Assembly (NCBI GenBank): GCA_963770545.1
Contig: CAVYQF010000031.1
Span: 1 to 64,000 of the forward strand
Origin: RYN-230 sp963770545
Lineage (GTDB): Bacteria > Actinomycetota > Actinomycetes > Streptosporangiales > Streptosporangiaceae
Length of the DNA: 64,000 nucleotides
Direction of reading: 5' to 3'
Position 1 is the stretch's first letter; each line of letters starts with the position of its first letter. Shown one piece after another: positions 1 to 8,295 of this stretch. Under the pieces are notes generated by a model, which was not told the DNA's origin, made no database searches, and saw only the letters and a program-made list of their open reading frames with translations. The position numbers were made by a program, and so were the translations under genes.

Positions 1-1
1 G

Positions 2-277
2 TATGCCGAGCGGCTGGGCGATATCGGTGCCGTCCGCTCGGTGGGCAGCAAGGGCGATTCTTATGATAACGCTGCCGCGGAGTCGGTGAACAGTCTTTAC
101 AAGAAAGTGCTCATCGACCGGGATGGGCCGTGGGCCGGTGTCAGGGATGTCACCTTCGCCACCATGGAATGGGTTGCCTGGTACAACAATGAGCGGCTCC
201 ACTCTGCCTGCGGCTACATTCCTCCGAGGGAATTCGAGGAAAAGCACTACAACAAGCAAGACGCCTTGGTAGCATAA
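2..277 (+). CDS. IS3-family transposase OrfB, C-terminal end (partial)
   Basis: This is the last 91 codons of an IS3-type OrfB integrase, open at the left window edge. The DDE-domain end is clear: GDSYDNAAAES carries the final catalytic Glu, followed by the usual MEWVAWYNNERLHSACGY segment and a short tail. The enzyme would catalyse strand transfer of its own element. OrfA and the rest of OrfB must lie outside the window, so whether the element is intact cannot be judged. A candidate right inverted repeat follows at 300-323. It is a mobile gene beside an orphan nuclease-like gene and a tRNA scar, which fits an accessory region. Confidence 0.9.
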   Translation, partial: YAERLGDIGAVRSVGSKGDSYDNAAAESVNSLYKKVLIDRDGPWAGVRDVTFATMEWVAWYNNERLHSACGYIPPREFEEKHYNKQDALVA

Positions 278-299
278 TCAGTATTCGGCAAGTAAGGGC

Positions 300-323
300 C
301 TCCAAATTTCCCGGGGCGGTCCA
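300..323. repeat. Candidate right inverted repeat of the IS3 element
   Basis: The stretch contains TTTCCCGGGGCGGTCCA, 22 bases after the OrfB stop. Actinobacterial IS3 ends commonly read TGAACCGCCCCGGG or similar on the other strand, so this is the likely element terminus. The left end is outside the window and no target duplication can be tested. Confidence 0.5.
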
Positions 324-678
324 TCCTTCGCCGCCGAAATCGATCAACGGCAAATGAACACCGGCGTCCATGACCGCCTACTCTATCCACCCGCCGACCA
401 GCCCCATCAAAAGTGATCCAGCACCGACGGCGCGGCGCGGAACGCTGCCTGATCGCCCAGCCGGCAGAAAGTGCCCAGAACTGGCAGATCTGGCATCCCT
501 CACGGGATCGCTGTGATCATCCGGCGAGAGATCTCGCCGAGCAGATCCCTCGTTCCGCCCATCGATATCAACCAGCCAGCGCTGCTGAGGGGAACGCCGT
601 TCAACTGGCTATCGCTGTTACTGCAGGCGGACTGGGGCTTCGTGTCGGCCCCCGCTGACCACCGGGTAGAACAGCGGG
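324..678. other. Non-coding stretch, no recognisable gene
   Basis: About 355 bases between the IS3 end and the nuclease-like gene. Short open frames run through it on both strands, but none resembles a known family and none has a convincing ribosome binding site. It may be degraded coding sequence. Confidence 0.5.
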
Positions 679-1257
679 ATGACCCAGTTGTCGGTTGATT
701 ACGCGGGGCTGGTGCGTGGCCTCCGGCTGCCGCTGGCGCTTGCCGATCTTGGCACGGCACTGCTCGATGCGGTGGCGGAGCGATACGAACATCAATTCCC
801 GGATTGCTCGTTACTGCAATTCGTGCAGTCTGGAGTCACCTACTTGTTTGATCTGGCGAGCGCCGTAGGAGCAGATCAGGAGGATCGCACAGTGGAGGCC
901 TGGACCGTGACACCAGCCACAGTCGCCAAACGCGATGTCTCCTACCAGCGCGGATTTCCGCTGCCGCCCAACCCAGACGGCACGTTGGTGGACCGGGGCT
1001 ATCTCATTCCCCATCTTTCCGGAGGCGAGTTCGGACCAAACATCTTCCGGCAGCGGCGGGACCTGAACCGCGGCTGGTCGAGCCAGGGCAAACGGTTCCG
1101 GGCATTAGAACGAGAAGCGGCAACAACACCCGGCACCTTTTATTTCGGCCACCTGTTGTACGAGGACGGCACTGCGTATCCCACCGAGATCGAGGCTGGC
1201 CTGCCCCGCGGGGGGACATTACATGTGAACAGGTTCCGTAACAGGTACGCACGCTGA
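679..1257 (+). CDS. Orphan DNA/RNA non-specific endonuclease-like protein
   Basis: A 192-residue protein. Its C-terminal half (about residues 105-185) resembles the DNA/RNA non-specific endonuclease (beta-beta-alpha metal) domain found in secreted toxins: VDRGYLIPHLSGGEFGPNIF, then DLNRGWSSQGKRFRALEREA and PGTFYF. The canonical DRGH motif, whose His is the general base in this family, reads DRGY here. That could mean loss of activity or use of the nearby His of IPH. The N-terminal half (1-100) is unfamiliar. There is no signal peptide and no partner immunity gene next to it. The start is uncertain because no strong Shine-Dalgarno precedes the ATG. It could also be the detached tip of a larger toxin. 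Confidence 0.6.
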   Translation: MTQLSVDYAGLVRGLRLPLALADLGTALLDAVAERYEHQFPDCSLLQFVQSGVTYLFDLASAVGADQEDRTVEAWTVTPATVAKRDVSYQRGFPLPPNPDGTLVDRGYLIPHLSGGEFGPNIFRQRRDLNRGWSSQGKRFRALEREAATTPGTFYFGHLLYEDGTAYPTEIEAGLPRGGTLHVNRFRNRYAR

Positions 1258-1396
1258 CAATCAGCACGGCCTCGCGAGCGAGGCCCGGCGCAGTTCACTC
1301 TTCTAGCCGCGATGGGTGCGCAGGTAGTCGGCCGACGATCTAGGGATGGCCATGTGGCCAGGAGCCATCGGCCCGGTTCCGTGCGAAAGTAGTTGC

Positions 1397-2074
1397 ATGC
1401 GGAAATACGTCATCATGGGCATCCAGGGCAGCGGCAAGGGAACTCATGCGAAGATGCTCGCCGCGGACTTCGACCTTGAGCACGTCGCTGTCGGGGATAT
1501 CTTCCGGTGGAACGTGCAGCATCACACGAAGCTCGGCGCGCAGGTCAAGCGCACGATGACGGCGGGATTGCTGGTCAGCGACGACCTCGTCGAGGCCGTC
1601 GTGGGGGTACGGCTCGGCGAGCACGACTGGAACTACGGCTTCATCATCGACGGCTTCCCGCGCAACGAACGGCAGGCGGAGTTCTTCTTGGAGAGCTACG
1701 ACCTGGACGGGGTGATCCACCTGGACCTGCCCGACAGCGAGGTCGCGCGCCGGGTGCTCGCCCGGCGGCTGTGCGCGGGCTGCGGGATGGACTACAGCCT
1801 GATCGACAACAGCCCGTCCAGCGAGGGCAGGTGCGATGCCTGCGGCGGCGAGCTGCTCAGGCGCGAGGACGACACCGAGGAAGCGCTCGCCGTCCGGCTG
1901 CGCGAGTACCACGCGAAGACCAATCCCGTGCTGGACATCTTCCGCCGCAAGGAGTACGTGATCACGGTGGACTCCCGGCCGCCCAGGGAGGAGGTCCAGC
2001 AGGCCATCAGGGACAAGCTCGGGCTGCTGCCCTCCCGCCTGGCGGCGGCGGGCAGCCAGGTGGGTGCGCGGTAG
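1397..2074 (+). CDS. Adenylate kinase-type nucleoside monophosphate kinase with zinc-type lid
   Basis: A 225-residue cytosolic kinase expected to convert ATP + AMP to 2 ADP. The P-loop GIQGSGKGT is at 8-16, the AMP-binding VGDIFRW near 32-38 and the DGFPRN motif at 85-90. The lid has four cysteines (CAGC at 126-129, CDAC at 146-149), the zinc-binding form. I start at MRKYVIMG, because the 17 residues upstream in the open frame do not fit the family. The gene is not in the secY-adk-map ribosomal setting of the housekeeping enzyme. It is therefore probably a second, accessory adenylate kinase, and its true nucleotide preference is not fixed by the sequence. Confidence 0.9.
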   Translation: MRKYVIMGIQGSGKGTHAKMLAADFDLEHVAVGDIFRWNVQHHTKLGAQVKRTMTAGLLVSDDLVEAVVGVRLGEHDWNYGFIIDGFPRNERQAEFFLESYDLDGVIHLDLPDSEVARRVLARRLCAGCGMDYSLIDNSPSSEGRCDACGGELLRREDDTEEALAVRLREYHAKTNPVLDIFRRKEYVITVDSRPPREEVQQAIRDKLGLLPSRLAAAGSQVGAR

Positions 2075-2488
2075 CGAGCACCGGCGCCCGTACCGATCCG
2101 CGCCGGACTCCTTCAGCGGCAACATCGAGCGCCAGCGCGGTCGGCGCGCCGGTCTTCGATCTGGCTGACGCTGAATGGTCAGCGACGCTTGCTCACCTTG
2201 CGTGACGGCTCCTGGGCCCGTCTCGATGGCTGCTGGTTGCGGACGACTGCCTCAGATTCCACGCCCAGCGCAATCGCGTGCCCATCCGTGCCTCGCCGGG
2301 CCCCACAGAAGCCCCACAAGTCCTCGTTTCCGAGGGCTCACCACCGGAAGCCCACAGACGAGACGGGACTACGCGGCACACCGCGGCACAGTCGCTATGA
2401 TGGCGGTGTAGCCCATTGACCAGCACCTATGCCGGTGAGCTGGGCTGTCACGATGGTTATGAGATCATGGTCCAAGGGCGACGGAACC
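2075..2488. other. Non-coding stretch between adenylate kinase and tRNA scar
   Basis: About 410 bases with no credible gene. Short frames exist on both strands without family resemblance. If the tRNA-Phe scar on its right is an attachment site, this could be the end of an integrated element. Confidence 0.45.
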
Positions 2489-2534
2489 CCTGAAAAGCGG
2501 AAGGTCGGCGGTTCGACCCCGCCCCTGACCACCA
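2489..2534 (+). tRNA. 3' half of tRNA-Phe(GAA), probable attachment-site scar
   Basis: The 3' half of a tRNA is exact. The anticodon loop CTGAAAA (GAA at 2492-2494) is at 2490-2496. The 3' anticodon strand GCGGA and variable AGGTC follow. The T-arm is GGCGG / TTCGACC / CCGCC at 2507-2523. The acceptor CCTGACC, discriminator A and encoded CCA end at 2534. The 5' half is absent: the five bases before the loop, AACCC, cannot pair with GCGGA, and no GGTCAGG acceptor strand lies upstream. Actinobacterial tRNA-Phe has this same 3' half. Such 3' tRNA fragments are the usual product of tRNA-targeting integrases. The fragment is not a functional tRNA. Confidence 0.8.
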
Positions 2535-2544
2535 GCACTGAACT

Positions 2545-2595
2545 GCGAAAGACGGTGCCTCACCTGCGTAAACGCTGTGAGGCGCCGTCTTTCGC
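2545..2595 (+). terminator. Long hairpin after the tRNA-Phe fragment
   Basis: GCGAAAGACGGTGCCTCAC at 2545-2563 pairs with GTGAGGCGCCGTCTTTCGC at 2577-2595 (19 bp, one G-T pair, 13-base loop). It lies 10 bases after the CCA end and is probably the original terminator of tRNA-Phe. That would place the native chromosome to the right of the scar. Confidence 0.7.
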
Positions 2596-2734
2596 TGTCT
2601 GGCTGGCTACGGTTGTTCACGGCTGGCGGCGGCTGGTTGTGCCCAATACGCGCCCAAGCCGGTCGGTCTCATCGTCGCCACTGCCTCGAACGTGATGAAT
2701 CAGCGAAAGATCCCTGGCCGGAAGGTTTCCCGGA

Positions 2735-3399
2735 ATGAATGCACCCACCATGTGGGCAGCCCGCTCGCACGTCGGCAAGGTCCGGGCCATGAACGAAGAC
2801 TCCGCATACGCCGGACGCTGGCTATATGCCATCGCTGACGGCGATCGAGATCCTCAGCCAGGCGGTTCGCGTGGCTAACACCGACATCCGGCAGCGCGCG
2901 GAAGCTGACCCGGCCTTGCGGACAATGGGCACCTCTTACGGCGATGCTCTGGTCAGGGCACGCGTTCGGGCTCGCCCACATCGGCGACTCACGCGCTTAC
3001 CTGCTGCGCGACCGCCTGTTGCGCCAACTCACCGAAGACCACGCCATGCACAACCTCGTAGCCGGTGCGGCTGCTTCTCCGCTCCTGGCGCCCATCATGT
3101 CGCGCTTCCTTGATGGACGCCCGGACCGGTCCCCGGATCTCGTGCTTCGCCAAGCCCCGGCCGGGAGACCGGTACCTACTTTGCTCGGACGGACTGAATG
3201 CCGTCGTGTCCGATGAAAAATGCGCGAGACATTTCAACCAGATGACGACCCAGCATCAATCACCGAACGCTCGATAAACTTGGCTCTCAGCCGCGGAGGA
3301 CCAGGCAACATCACCGTGACCCTGATAGATGTAACTGCTCAACCGCGCGAAAGTACATTGCCGCCGCTGGTGCTGGGGGCGGCGGCCACAGTTCCATGA
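2735..3399 (+). pseudogene. PP2C-family Ser/Thr phosphatase, multiply frameshifted
   Basis: PP2C pieces occur in order but in different frames. SHVGKVRAMNEDSAYAGRW and YAIADG (frame of 2735) come first, then EILSQAVRVANTDIRQRAE and MGTS (frame of 2826). Next are GLAHIGDSRAYLLRDRLL and QLTEDHAMH (frame of 2944), then GDRYLLCSDGLNAVVSDE (frame of 3065), and finally NLALSRGGPGNITVTLIDV ending at 3397-3399. The metal-binding segment right after IADG (normally GMGGH..GE) is missing. At least three frameshifts and a deletion make it non-functional. An intact copy would dephosphorylate phospho-Ser/Thr proteins in the cytosol. A GAAGGTTTCC segment precedes the original ATG. Confidence 0.85.
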
Positions 3400-3568
3400 G
3401 AGCCAGCCACTCCTGCCTTGCCCCCGCATCGGCCTTGGACTCAGGCTACTGCCCACCCGCCTGTCGATTACTCCTGACCTGGACGCCACCGGCGGTCCCT
3501 GATCCAGGCCCGCGAGATGGAAGAATGAAAGCGCTCATTGCCCGCGGTGCGGCAGGACGGAGGCTCGT

Positions 3569-3949
3569 ATGGCGCCGTCGTATGTCAAGGTCACAGACCT
3601 TCGCGTCGGGCTTGCGGTCGAGTATCTAGGCAAGTCCGACCCGGTCCCTGTGCTGGACGAGAAACTGAAAGCGATCGGCATGGTCCTGTACTCGGGCCAC
3701 CCGGGACGGATCTGGAGCACCCTCGTTCAGCATGTCCAGGTAACCTGGGCCAGCCTGGAAGACGAGCCGGCCACCTACGCGGTCGGGTTCAGCGTTCCCG
3801 ACGACGACGAAACCCACTACCCACGCCTCGGGCTCCTCACCGAGGACGAGTTCGGCCGCAGGGAACGCGCCCTCCAGGACCGCCTCGCAAGCGGGAAAAA
3901 CCTGTCCGGCTGGATTCCGCCGTGGGCCCGCGGTGACTCACCGCCCTGA
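3569..3949 (+). CDS. Hypothetical small acidic protein (126 residues)
   Basis: No family is recognised. The gene looks real: GGAGG sits 8-9 bases before the ATG, codon positions show the expected high third-base G+C, and the protein is soluble with no membrane segment. It starts APSYVKVTDLRVGLAVEYLG, a small beta-rich beginning, and ends in an acidic/charged helix-like stretch (LTEDEFGRRERALQDRL). It is alone between a broken phosphatase and a broken Fic gene. Confidence 0.6.
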   Translation: MAPSYVKVTDLRVGLAVEYLGKSDPVPVLDEKLKAIGMVLYSGHPGRIWSTLVQHVQVTWASLEDEPATYAVGFSVPDDDETHYPRLGLLTEDEFGRRERALQDRLASGKNLSGWIPPWARGDSPP

Positions 3950-4106
3950 CCTGCCTGACACCGCGCGCTCGCAGGTGACCTCCGTGAGGCCAACCGGGCT
4001 GCGCTGTGCCGCCGTGTAACTCGGTGTCCGTGGTGAAGACAAGTTGCCCGGAGAGTTCCGCCGAACTCCAGTCTGGGTCGGGTCGCCTACCGATGGCCCA
4101 GACAAC

Positions 4107-4376
4107 GCCACATACGTTCCGCGCTTCCCGACGGGATACCTGAACTCCTAACTGACTGGGAAAAATTGTCAACAAAAGAGCAGACTCCCTACTCTAATCC
4201 GTTGCGCTTTGATGCATTATGAATTCGAAATGATCCATCCATTTCTGGATGGCAATGGTCGCATGGGTCAACTGCTTATTGTTCTAATGCTAATGAACGA
4301 CCGCATCCGTTATGGTCGGCCGCTTGTGTCTTTGGGAATCATCGATTGCAGGGGTGCAGAATTGGTCGCTCTGTAA
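4107..4376 (+). pseudogene. Fic/DOC-family AMP-transferase remnant
   Basis: The signature HPFLDGNGRMGQLL is intact at about 4236-4277 (frame starting at 4212), with LMHYEFEMI before it and LIVLMLMNDRIRYGRPLVSLG after it, ending in TAA at 4374-4376. Upstream, ATYVPRFP and IPELLTDWEKLS, typical of the segment ahead of the Fic motif, lie in other frames, so the gene has at least two frameshifts and no intact 5' part. Fic enzymes transfer AMP or related groups to target proteins through this His. The fragment is visibly more A+T-rich than its neighbours, which suggests foreign origin. Confidence 0.8.
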
Positions 4377-4486
4377 TTTCTGTGTGCGAGACCGCCTTGG
4401 GCTATTAGCCTGCGGTTACGCTGTCCAGGAAGCCGAGGCCGAATACCGCGCCGTGGTGGCACGGTGACCGCATCCGGGCATCTGGC

Positions 4487-4966
4487 CTACGGTCTTGCGG
4501 TTTGGCCGGAGGTGGTGAGGGCCTGTACGGCCCAGGCGGCGATGGTCTCCCAGTTCCGCAGATCCCGGAGTGGACGTTTGCTGCTCCTGGGCGGGTCAGC
4601 GCCGCCGAAGACCGTGACCGGGTCCAGCCAGCCGCGCTTGGCCAGCGCCCTATCGAGCTGGGCGCGGGAGCGCTGCCAGGCATCGTCGGTGCCGCTGCGT
4701 GGTCCCATCCCGAACACAGCCACCGGCACGGTGGCGAGCTCCCCGCGGTGGTGCCTGAGGAACCGGTGCGCGTCGCGGTGCCAGCGTCCGGAGTACAGCG
4801 GAGCCCCGAGCACGACCAGGTCGAATCCGGCAGCTGATTCCCGCACCGTCTTGGCTGGGCGCAATGTGACCTGGGCACCCCGCTCGCGCATAGCTGCGGC
4901 GATCGCTTCGGCCACTTGCCGGGTCGAGCCGTTCTTGGTCGCATAGGCCATGAGGACGTTCACCAC
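4487..4966 (-). CDS. Flavodoxin-domain protein
   Basis: A 159-residue soluble protein beginning VNVLMAYATKNGSTRQVAEA. The T-K-N-G-S-T loop at about residues 10-15 matches the FMN-phosphate site of flavodoxins. DLVVLGAPLYSGRWH (about 49-63) matches the second flavin loop, and VFGMGP the third. This is the short type annotated as flavodoxin or HemG-like. It would carry FMN and shuttle electrons or act as a small oxidoreductase, but its partner is unknown. It is divergent from the membrane protein at 5190. The C-terminal tail (SSKRPLRDLRNWETIAAWAV) is also usual for this group. Confidence 0.85.
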   Translation of the reverse strand: MVNVLMAYATKNGSTRQVAEAIAAAMRERGAQVTLRPAKTVRESAAGFDLVVLGAPLYSGRWHRDAHRFLRHHRGELATVPVAVFGMGPRSGTDDAWQRSRAQLDRALAKRGWLDPVTVFGGADPPRSSKRPLRDLRNWETIAAWAVQALTTSGQTARP

Positions 4967-5189
4967 GCGCCTCCTGAGGCCTACATTCGATCAGCCCCGG
5001 GCGTGACCACAGAGCCGTTGGTCCTGACACTGACGGCAGGAGCCCCGTTCTGGCAGGCCGGGCCAGTCCTGGGCGACCCTTCGCGGAGTCATAGGCCTTC
5101 TGCTGTGACCTTCGGCACTTGCCTGTTGACCTTCGGGGCGCTGACATTGATAGCGGGATTGCTGGCTGTTCCGGAAAGGGGTGCTGGCA

Positions 5190-5609
5190 ATGAGACTGAC
5201 CTGGAAGGATGCCGTCTCCACAGTATTCATGGCAGCCATTGTGGTCATCTACGTCGCGTTCATGAAGTCAACGACAGCGTGGCTGATCTCCAGTGCCCGC
5301 GGCACGGCCGCCGCGGTACTGGTCCTGGGCATGGTGGGCGGATGCGCCATGAGTGCCGCCGCCGGGCAGTATCAGGACACGCGGGTCCGGGCCTACACCG
5401 GCTACGCCAGCGTGCTCGGCGCCACGGCGCTCGTCGCCGGGGTGATCGCGCTGGTCACCGCGAGCACGATCGCGCTCGCGATACTGGTCGTGGCCACGCT
5501 CACGCTGTGGCTGGTGGCAACGGTGCGGCACGCGTTCAATCCAGTCGCCGTGGCCGGTGGCAGCCGTGATACACACGAGGTCATCCATCCGGAGAAAACC
5601 GGGCACTGA
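5190..5609 (+). CDS. Small four-helix membrane protein
   Basis: A 139-residue hydrophobic protein. MRLTWKDAVSTVFMAAIVV opens the first membrane segment (about 5-24). Further segments run about 33-52, 70-92 and 95-115, and a polar tail follows. I use the ATG at 5190, with GGAAAGG about 12 bases upstream, rather than the GTG three codons earlier. No catalytic motif is visible and the function is unknown. It faces away from the flavodoxin gene across a 220-base gap. Confidence 0.7.
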   Translation: MRLTWKDAVSTVFMAAIVVIYVAFMKSTTAWLISSARGTAAAVLVLGMVGGCAMSAAAGQYQDTRVRAYTGYASVLGATALVAGVIALVTASTIALAILVVATLTLWLVATVRHAFNPVAVAGGSRDTHEVIHPEKTGH

Positions 5610-5909
5610 CCGGACGGCCGATGATCATGCCGCAGTGAGGTCTGCGGGCGTCTGATCAATGCTTGAAGGCGTCGCGTGCTACAGGTCCGTGTACGTCGCA
5701 GGGAAGTGGCGTCGGACTCACCCTCGTAGCCGAATAGCGGACGTTGCGTGCATGCATGCCTATGCGCTGACCGGCATGTTCACTCGTAGCGTTGAGGGCT
5801 GTCCGTGGTCTCGCGAAGATCCGCGGCAGGCATTTTGGCCGTCAGTCCGGGCCTGCCGTCACTGGCTTATTCCCAGCCGCGGTGAGGATCCTTGCCTGCA
5901 CGCCGGTGC
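5610..5909. other. Non-coding stretch
   Basis: Three hundred bases between the small membrane protein and the end of the DUF389 gene. An 89-codon frame at 5659 has no ribosome binding site and no family look. Nothing else is seen. Confidence 0.5.
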
Positions 5910-6860
5910 TCAGGAGGTTGTGTCATAGCGGCTGGGCCGATCATCCGATCCCCGGGAGTGGCCGCGTGCGAGCAGTACCAGGTACGCGGCGGCGACGATG
6001 CCGGTGAGGTTGATGACGAGCTGGAGGGCTGATCCTGCCGCGTCGTGGAAACGACCGAAGACCAGGGCCAGCGCCAGGTTTCCCGCGGCCGGAATCGTGG
6101 TGACCGAGATGAACACGCCCACAAGGGCCGCCGATCTGGCGGACGTGAGCGACAGCATGCCGGCGGCGCCTGCAACGAGGGCGGTGATGAGCGAGAACCA
6201 GCCAGGCTGGTAGATGTATTCGGTACGGGTCGAATGAGCGAGGTCGCCTGCATTCACCAAACCAGTAGCCCGCCACAAGACAGCCACGACGGCGGTCGCT
6301 GCGATGGCACCGGCGAATCCGACGACCAGCGCGATTATCCCGCGACGCACCGCGTCCATCCGGCGCAGTCGCAGCCCTACGGCTATCCCGGCGAGCGGGC
6401 CGAACTCGGGGCCGACGACCATCGCGCCGACGATAGTGATCGGGGAGTTGGTCGCGACGCCGATCGCGGCCAGCAGGCATGCCAGCACCATGAACGCCAT
6501 GAACACCCAGGTCAGCGTCGAGTCTTCGCCGGTGCTGGAGATGACCTCCTCCCAGATGACAGCGTCGGCGGCGTCGCCTGGCGCATTGCGCTCGGCGCGG
6601 CGCACGCCATCACCGATCGCCATGTCAACCGCGTGCAAGCTGATTGAGCCGCGCCGGTCGACACCAAGCTCCCGCAGGCCGCTGAGGACTTTCTGGACAC
6701 ACTCGCGTGCAAGATCAGCCTGGATCAGGTCGCCGCTCGGCTCGCGAGCCGAGCCCGGGAGCACAACGAGGTTGGTCGCTCCTCGCTGGCCGCGCAATAT
6801 CGCCTCTACCTCATCACGGAGGTCAACCGGGCTCACTACCCGTACATGCAGCAACGACAT
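5910..6860 (-). CDS. DUF389-family membrane protein
   Basis: A 316-residue protein. Residues 1-110 form a soluble domain starting SLLHVRVVSPVDLRDEVEAI. About six membrane segments follow from residue 118, including SPITIVGAMVVGPEFGPLAG, the hallmark of DUF389 (compare the consensus AMLISPLMGPI). The family is widespread in actinobacteria and its role is not established; transport or stress sensing has been suggested. The gene stands alone on the minus strand, and the C-terminal tail is short and polar. Confidence 0.9.
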   Translation of the reverse strand: MSLLHVRVVSPVDLRDEVEAILRGQRGATNLVVLPGSAREPSGDLIQADLARECVQKVLSGLRELGVDRRGSISLHAVDMAIGDGVRRAERNAPGDAADAVIWEEVISSTGEDSTLTWVFMAFMVLACLLAAIGVATNSPITIVGAMVVGPEFGPLAGIAVGLRLRRMDAVRRGIIALVVGFAGAIAATAVVAVLWRATGLVNAGDLAHSTRTEYIYQPGWFSLITALVAGAAGMLSLTSARSAALVGVFISVTTIPAAGNLALALVFGRFHDAAGSALQLVINLTGIVAAAYLVLLARGHSRGSDDRPSRYDTTS

Positions 6861-7316
6861 GCTGGGTAAGCCTGCCCGACATATCTCGCCACCGTCGAGA
6901 GGCCCACCGCATCCGGACCCGCGTCCGGCCCCGTGATGCCGCCAGGGCCGGACCTTGCCGAAGGCGCCCCCAAGCGCCGCCTACCCCCATCCGCGAGTAC
7001 TGCACCGCCGGAACAGAGCCTCCCCGATCAAGTGGCTAGCAGCGCGGCCGGCTGGCGCCGCCATGTCCGCCCGGCCCGTCAGCCACTCAAAGCTTCGGCC
7101 TCTCAGACGACGCCACTCCCAGCGCGCCTCATCGCGACCGGCTTACCGAGCTTGCACGACCATGCATGACCAGCCGCGCCGAAAACGTACGGATTTGCCG
7201 CCGACCGAGTGGGTCTGTTGAACGTGCGACGTCCCGTGTTGCCGTGTGTGTCGTGCCGGGTGTACGGCCGGGGTTCGCGGCCGTCGTTACGTTTGCTCAT
7301 CGGGCGGCAGGTGCAG
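6861..7316. other. Non-coding stretch of 456 bases
   Basis: It lies between the start of the DUF389 gene and the end of the HAD gene. Frames at 6933 and 6955 (+) and 6823 and 7103 (-) lack family resemblance and good starts. The promoter of the DUF389 gene should be in its left part, but no clear -35/-10 pair stands out. Confidence 0.5.
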
Positions 7317-7925
7317 TTAAGGGGCGGTGAGCAGTTTCTCGATCTCTTCGATGGCCTGGGCGTTGTCCCGGTAGCGGACCGCGTGGATACCCGCTTCCCG
7401 TGCGCCGTCCACGCACCGGCCGGTGTCGTCGAGGAGTACCGTCTCCTGGGCGCGGACGCCGAGGCGTGCGCAGATCAGGGCGTAGATCCGGGGATCGGGC
7501 TTGCTTATCCCGGCCTCGTGTGAATAGACGATCTCGTCAACGAGGTTCTCGAATCCGTAGGCCGCCTGCTCACGTTCCCGGGAGCCGACGAAGCTGTTGC
7601 TCAAGATCCCGGTGCGATACTGCGGCCGCAGCCGACGGGCGTACTCGATCAGCTCAGTGTTCGCGGTGCCCAGGTACTCGCGCCAGATGTCGGCCATAAA
7701 CACCGCGAGCCGCTGCCCGTCCAGGCCGAGGCGATCGGTGATCGCCTGGTGCACGTCGTCCATGGTGATCGTGCCGATACTGCCGCCGGCCCAGACGTCC
7801 TGCATGCGCTGGCTGAGTTCCCCGCCGCGCAACCCGAGCCTGGTCTCCCACAACTCGGTGACACCAAGGTCCGGGGTGATCTCCAATACGCCACCGATGT
7901 CGAACACCACCGCGCGGATCGTCAT
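7317..7925 (-). CDS. HAD-superfamily hydrolase
   Basis: A 202-residue HAD phosphatase. Motif I is VVFDIGGVLE (residues 5-14), but its first Asp is followed by IGG and the usual DxD second Asp is absent, as in many FDxGGV-type family members. Motif II is ILSNS near 115. Motif III/IV is GISKPDPRIYALI plus VLLDDTGRCVDGAREAGIHA (about 145-185). The likely substrate is a small phosphorylated metabolite. I start at MTIRAVVF (AAGGAGG 12 bases upstream) and not at the frame's earlier Met, which would add 72 unrelated residues. Confidence 0.85.
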   Translation of the reverse strand: MTIRAVVFDIGGVLEITPDLGVTELWETRLGLRGGELSQRMQDVWAGGSIGTITMDDVHQAITDRLGLDGQRLAVFMADIWREYLGTANTELIEYARRLRPQYRTGILSNSFVGSREREQAAYGFENLVDEIVYSHEAGISKPDPRIYALICARLGVRAQETVLLDDTGRCVDGAREAGIHAVRYRDNAQAIEEIEKLLTAP

Positions 7926-8295
7926 GACAGCCCACGCCCTCCTTGCCCGGGGCGCCGGACCCGGCTTGGACCATGCTGCGCTCTGCCCCAAGGGCAAGGT
8001 CAAAACGCCCGCATCGCGCAAGCCAGCGAAGAACTCTCTACCGGCAGCCGACGCGGTGAGATGAGCCGGGGGACGGGACCGCCAGCCCGGCAGCCGTCCG
8101 TCTTTGGCGCGCCTATCAGCCGGATACAGAAGGCCACGCATCCGGTACCCGGCGCAGGGGTCAATTCGGTAACTGGACCCATCCTCAAGTGCCGCGTTGA
8201 GGTTCGTCAGCGGTTGGCGTCCAGGCGAGTGGTGTAGGTGTATGGCTCCCCGGTCGGTTCATGACCTTCAGCCGGTTGAGCTTAGGGTTGGCGGC
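7926..8295. other. Divergent intergenic region, 370 bases
   Basis: It separates the HAD gene (-) from the VOC gene (+) and must hold both promoters. No convincing promoter pair or repeat was found. Confidence 0.4.

Noticed and set aside
2429..2695. Plus-strand 88-codon frame through the tRNA scar
   Set aside because: It runs through the tRNA fragment and the hairpin, so it is not a gene.
5126..5152. TTGACC with TTGATA as promoter of the 5190 gene
   Set aside because: The spacing of 15 bases and weak match do not support a promoter call.
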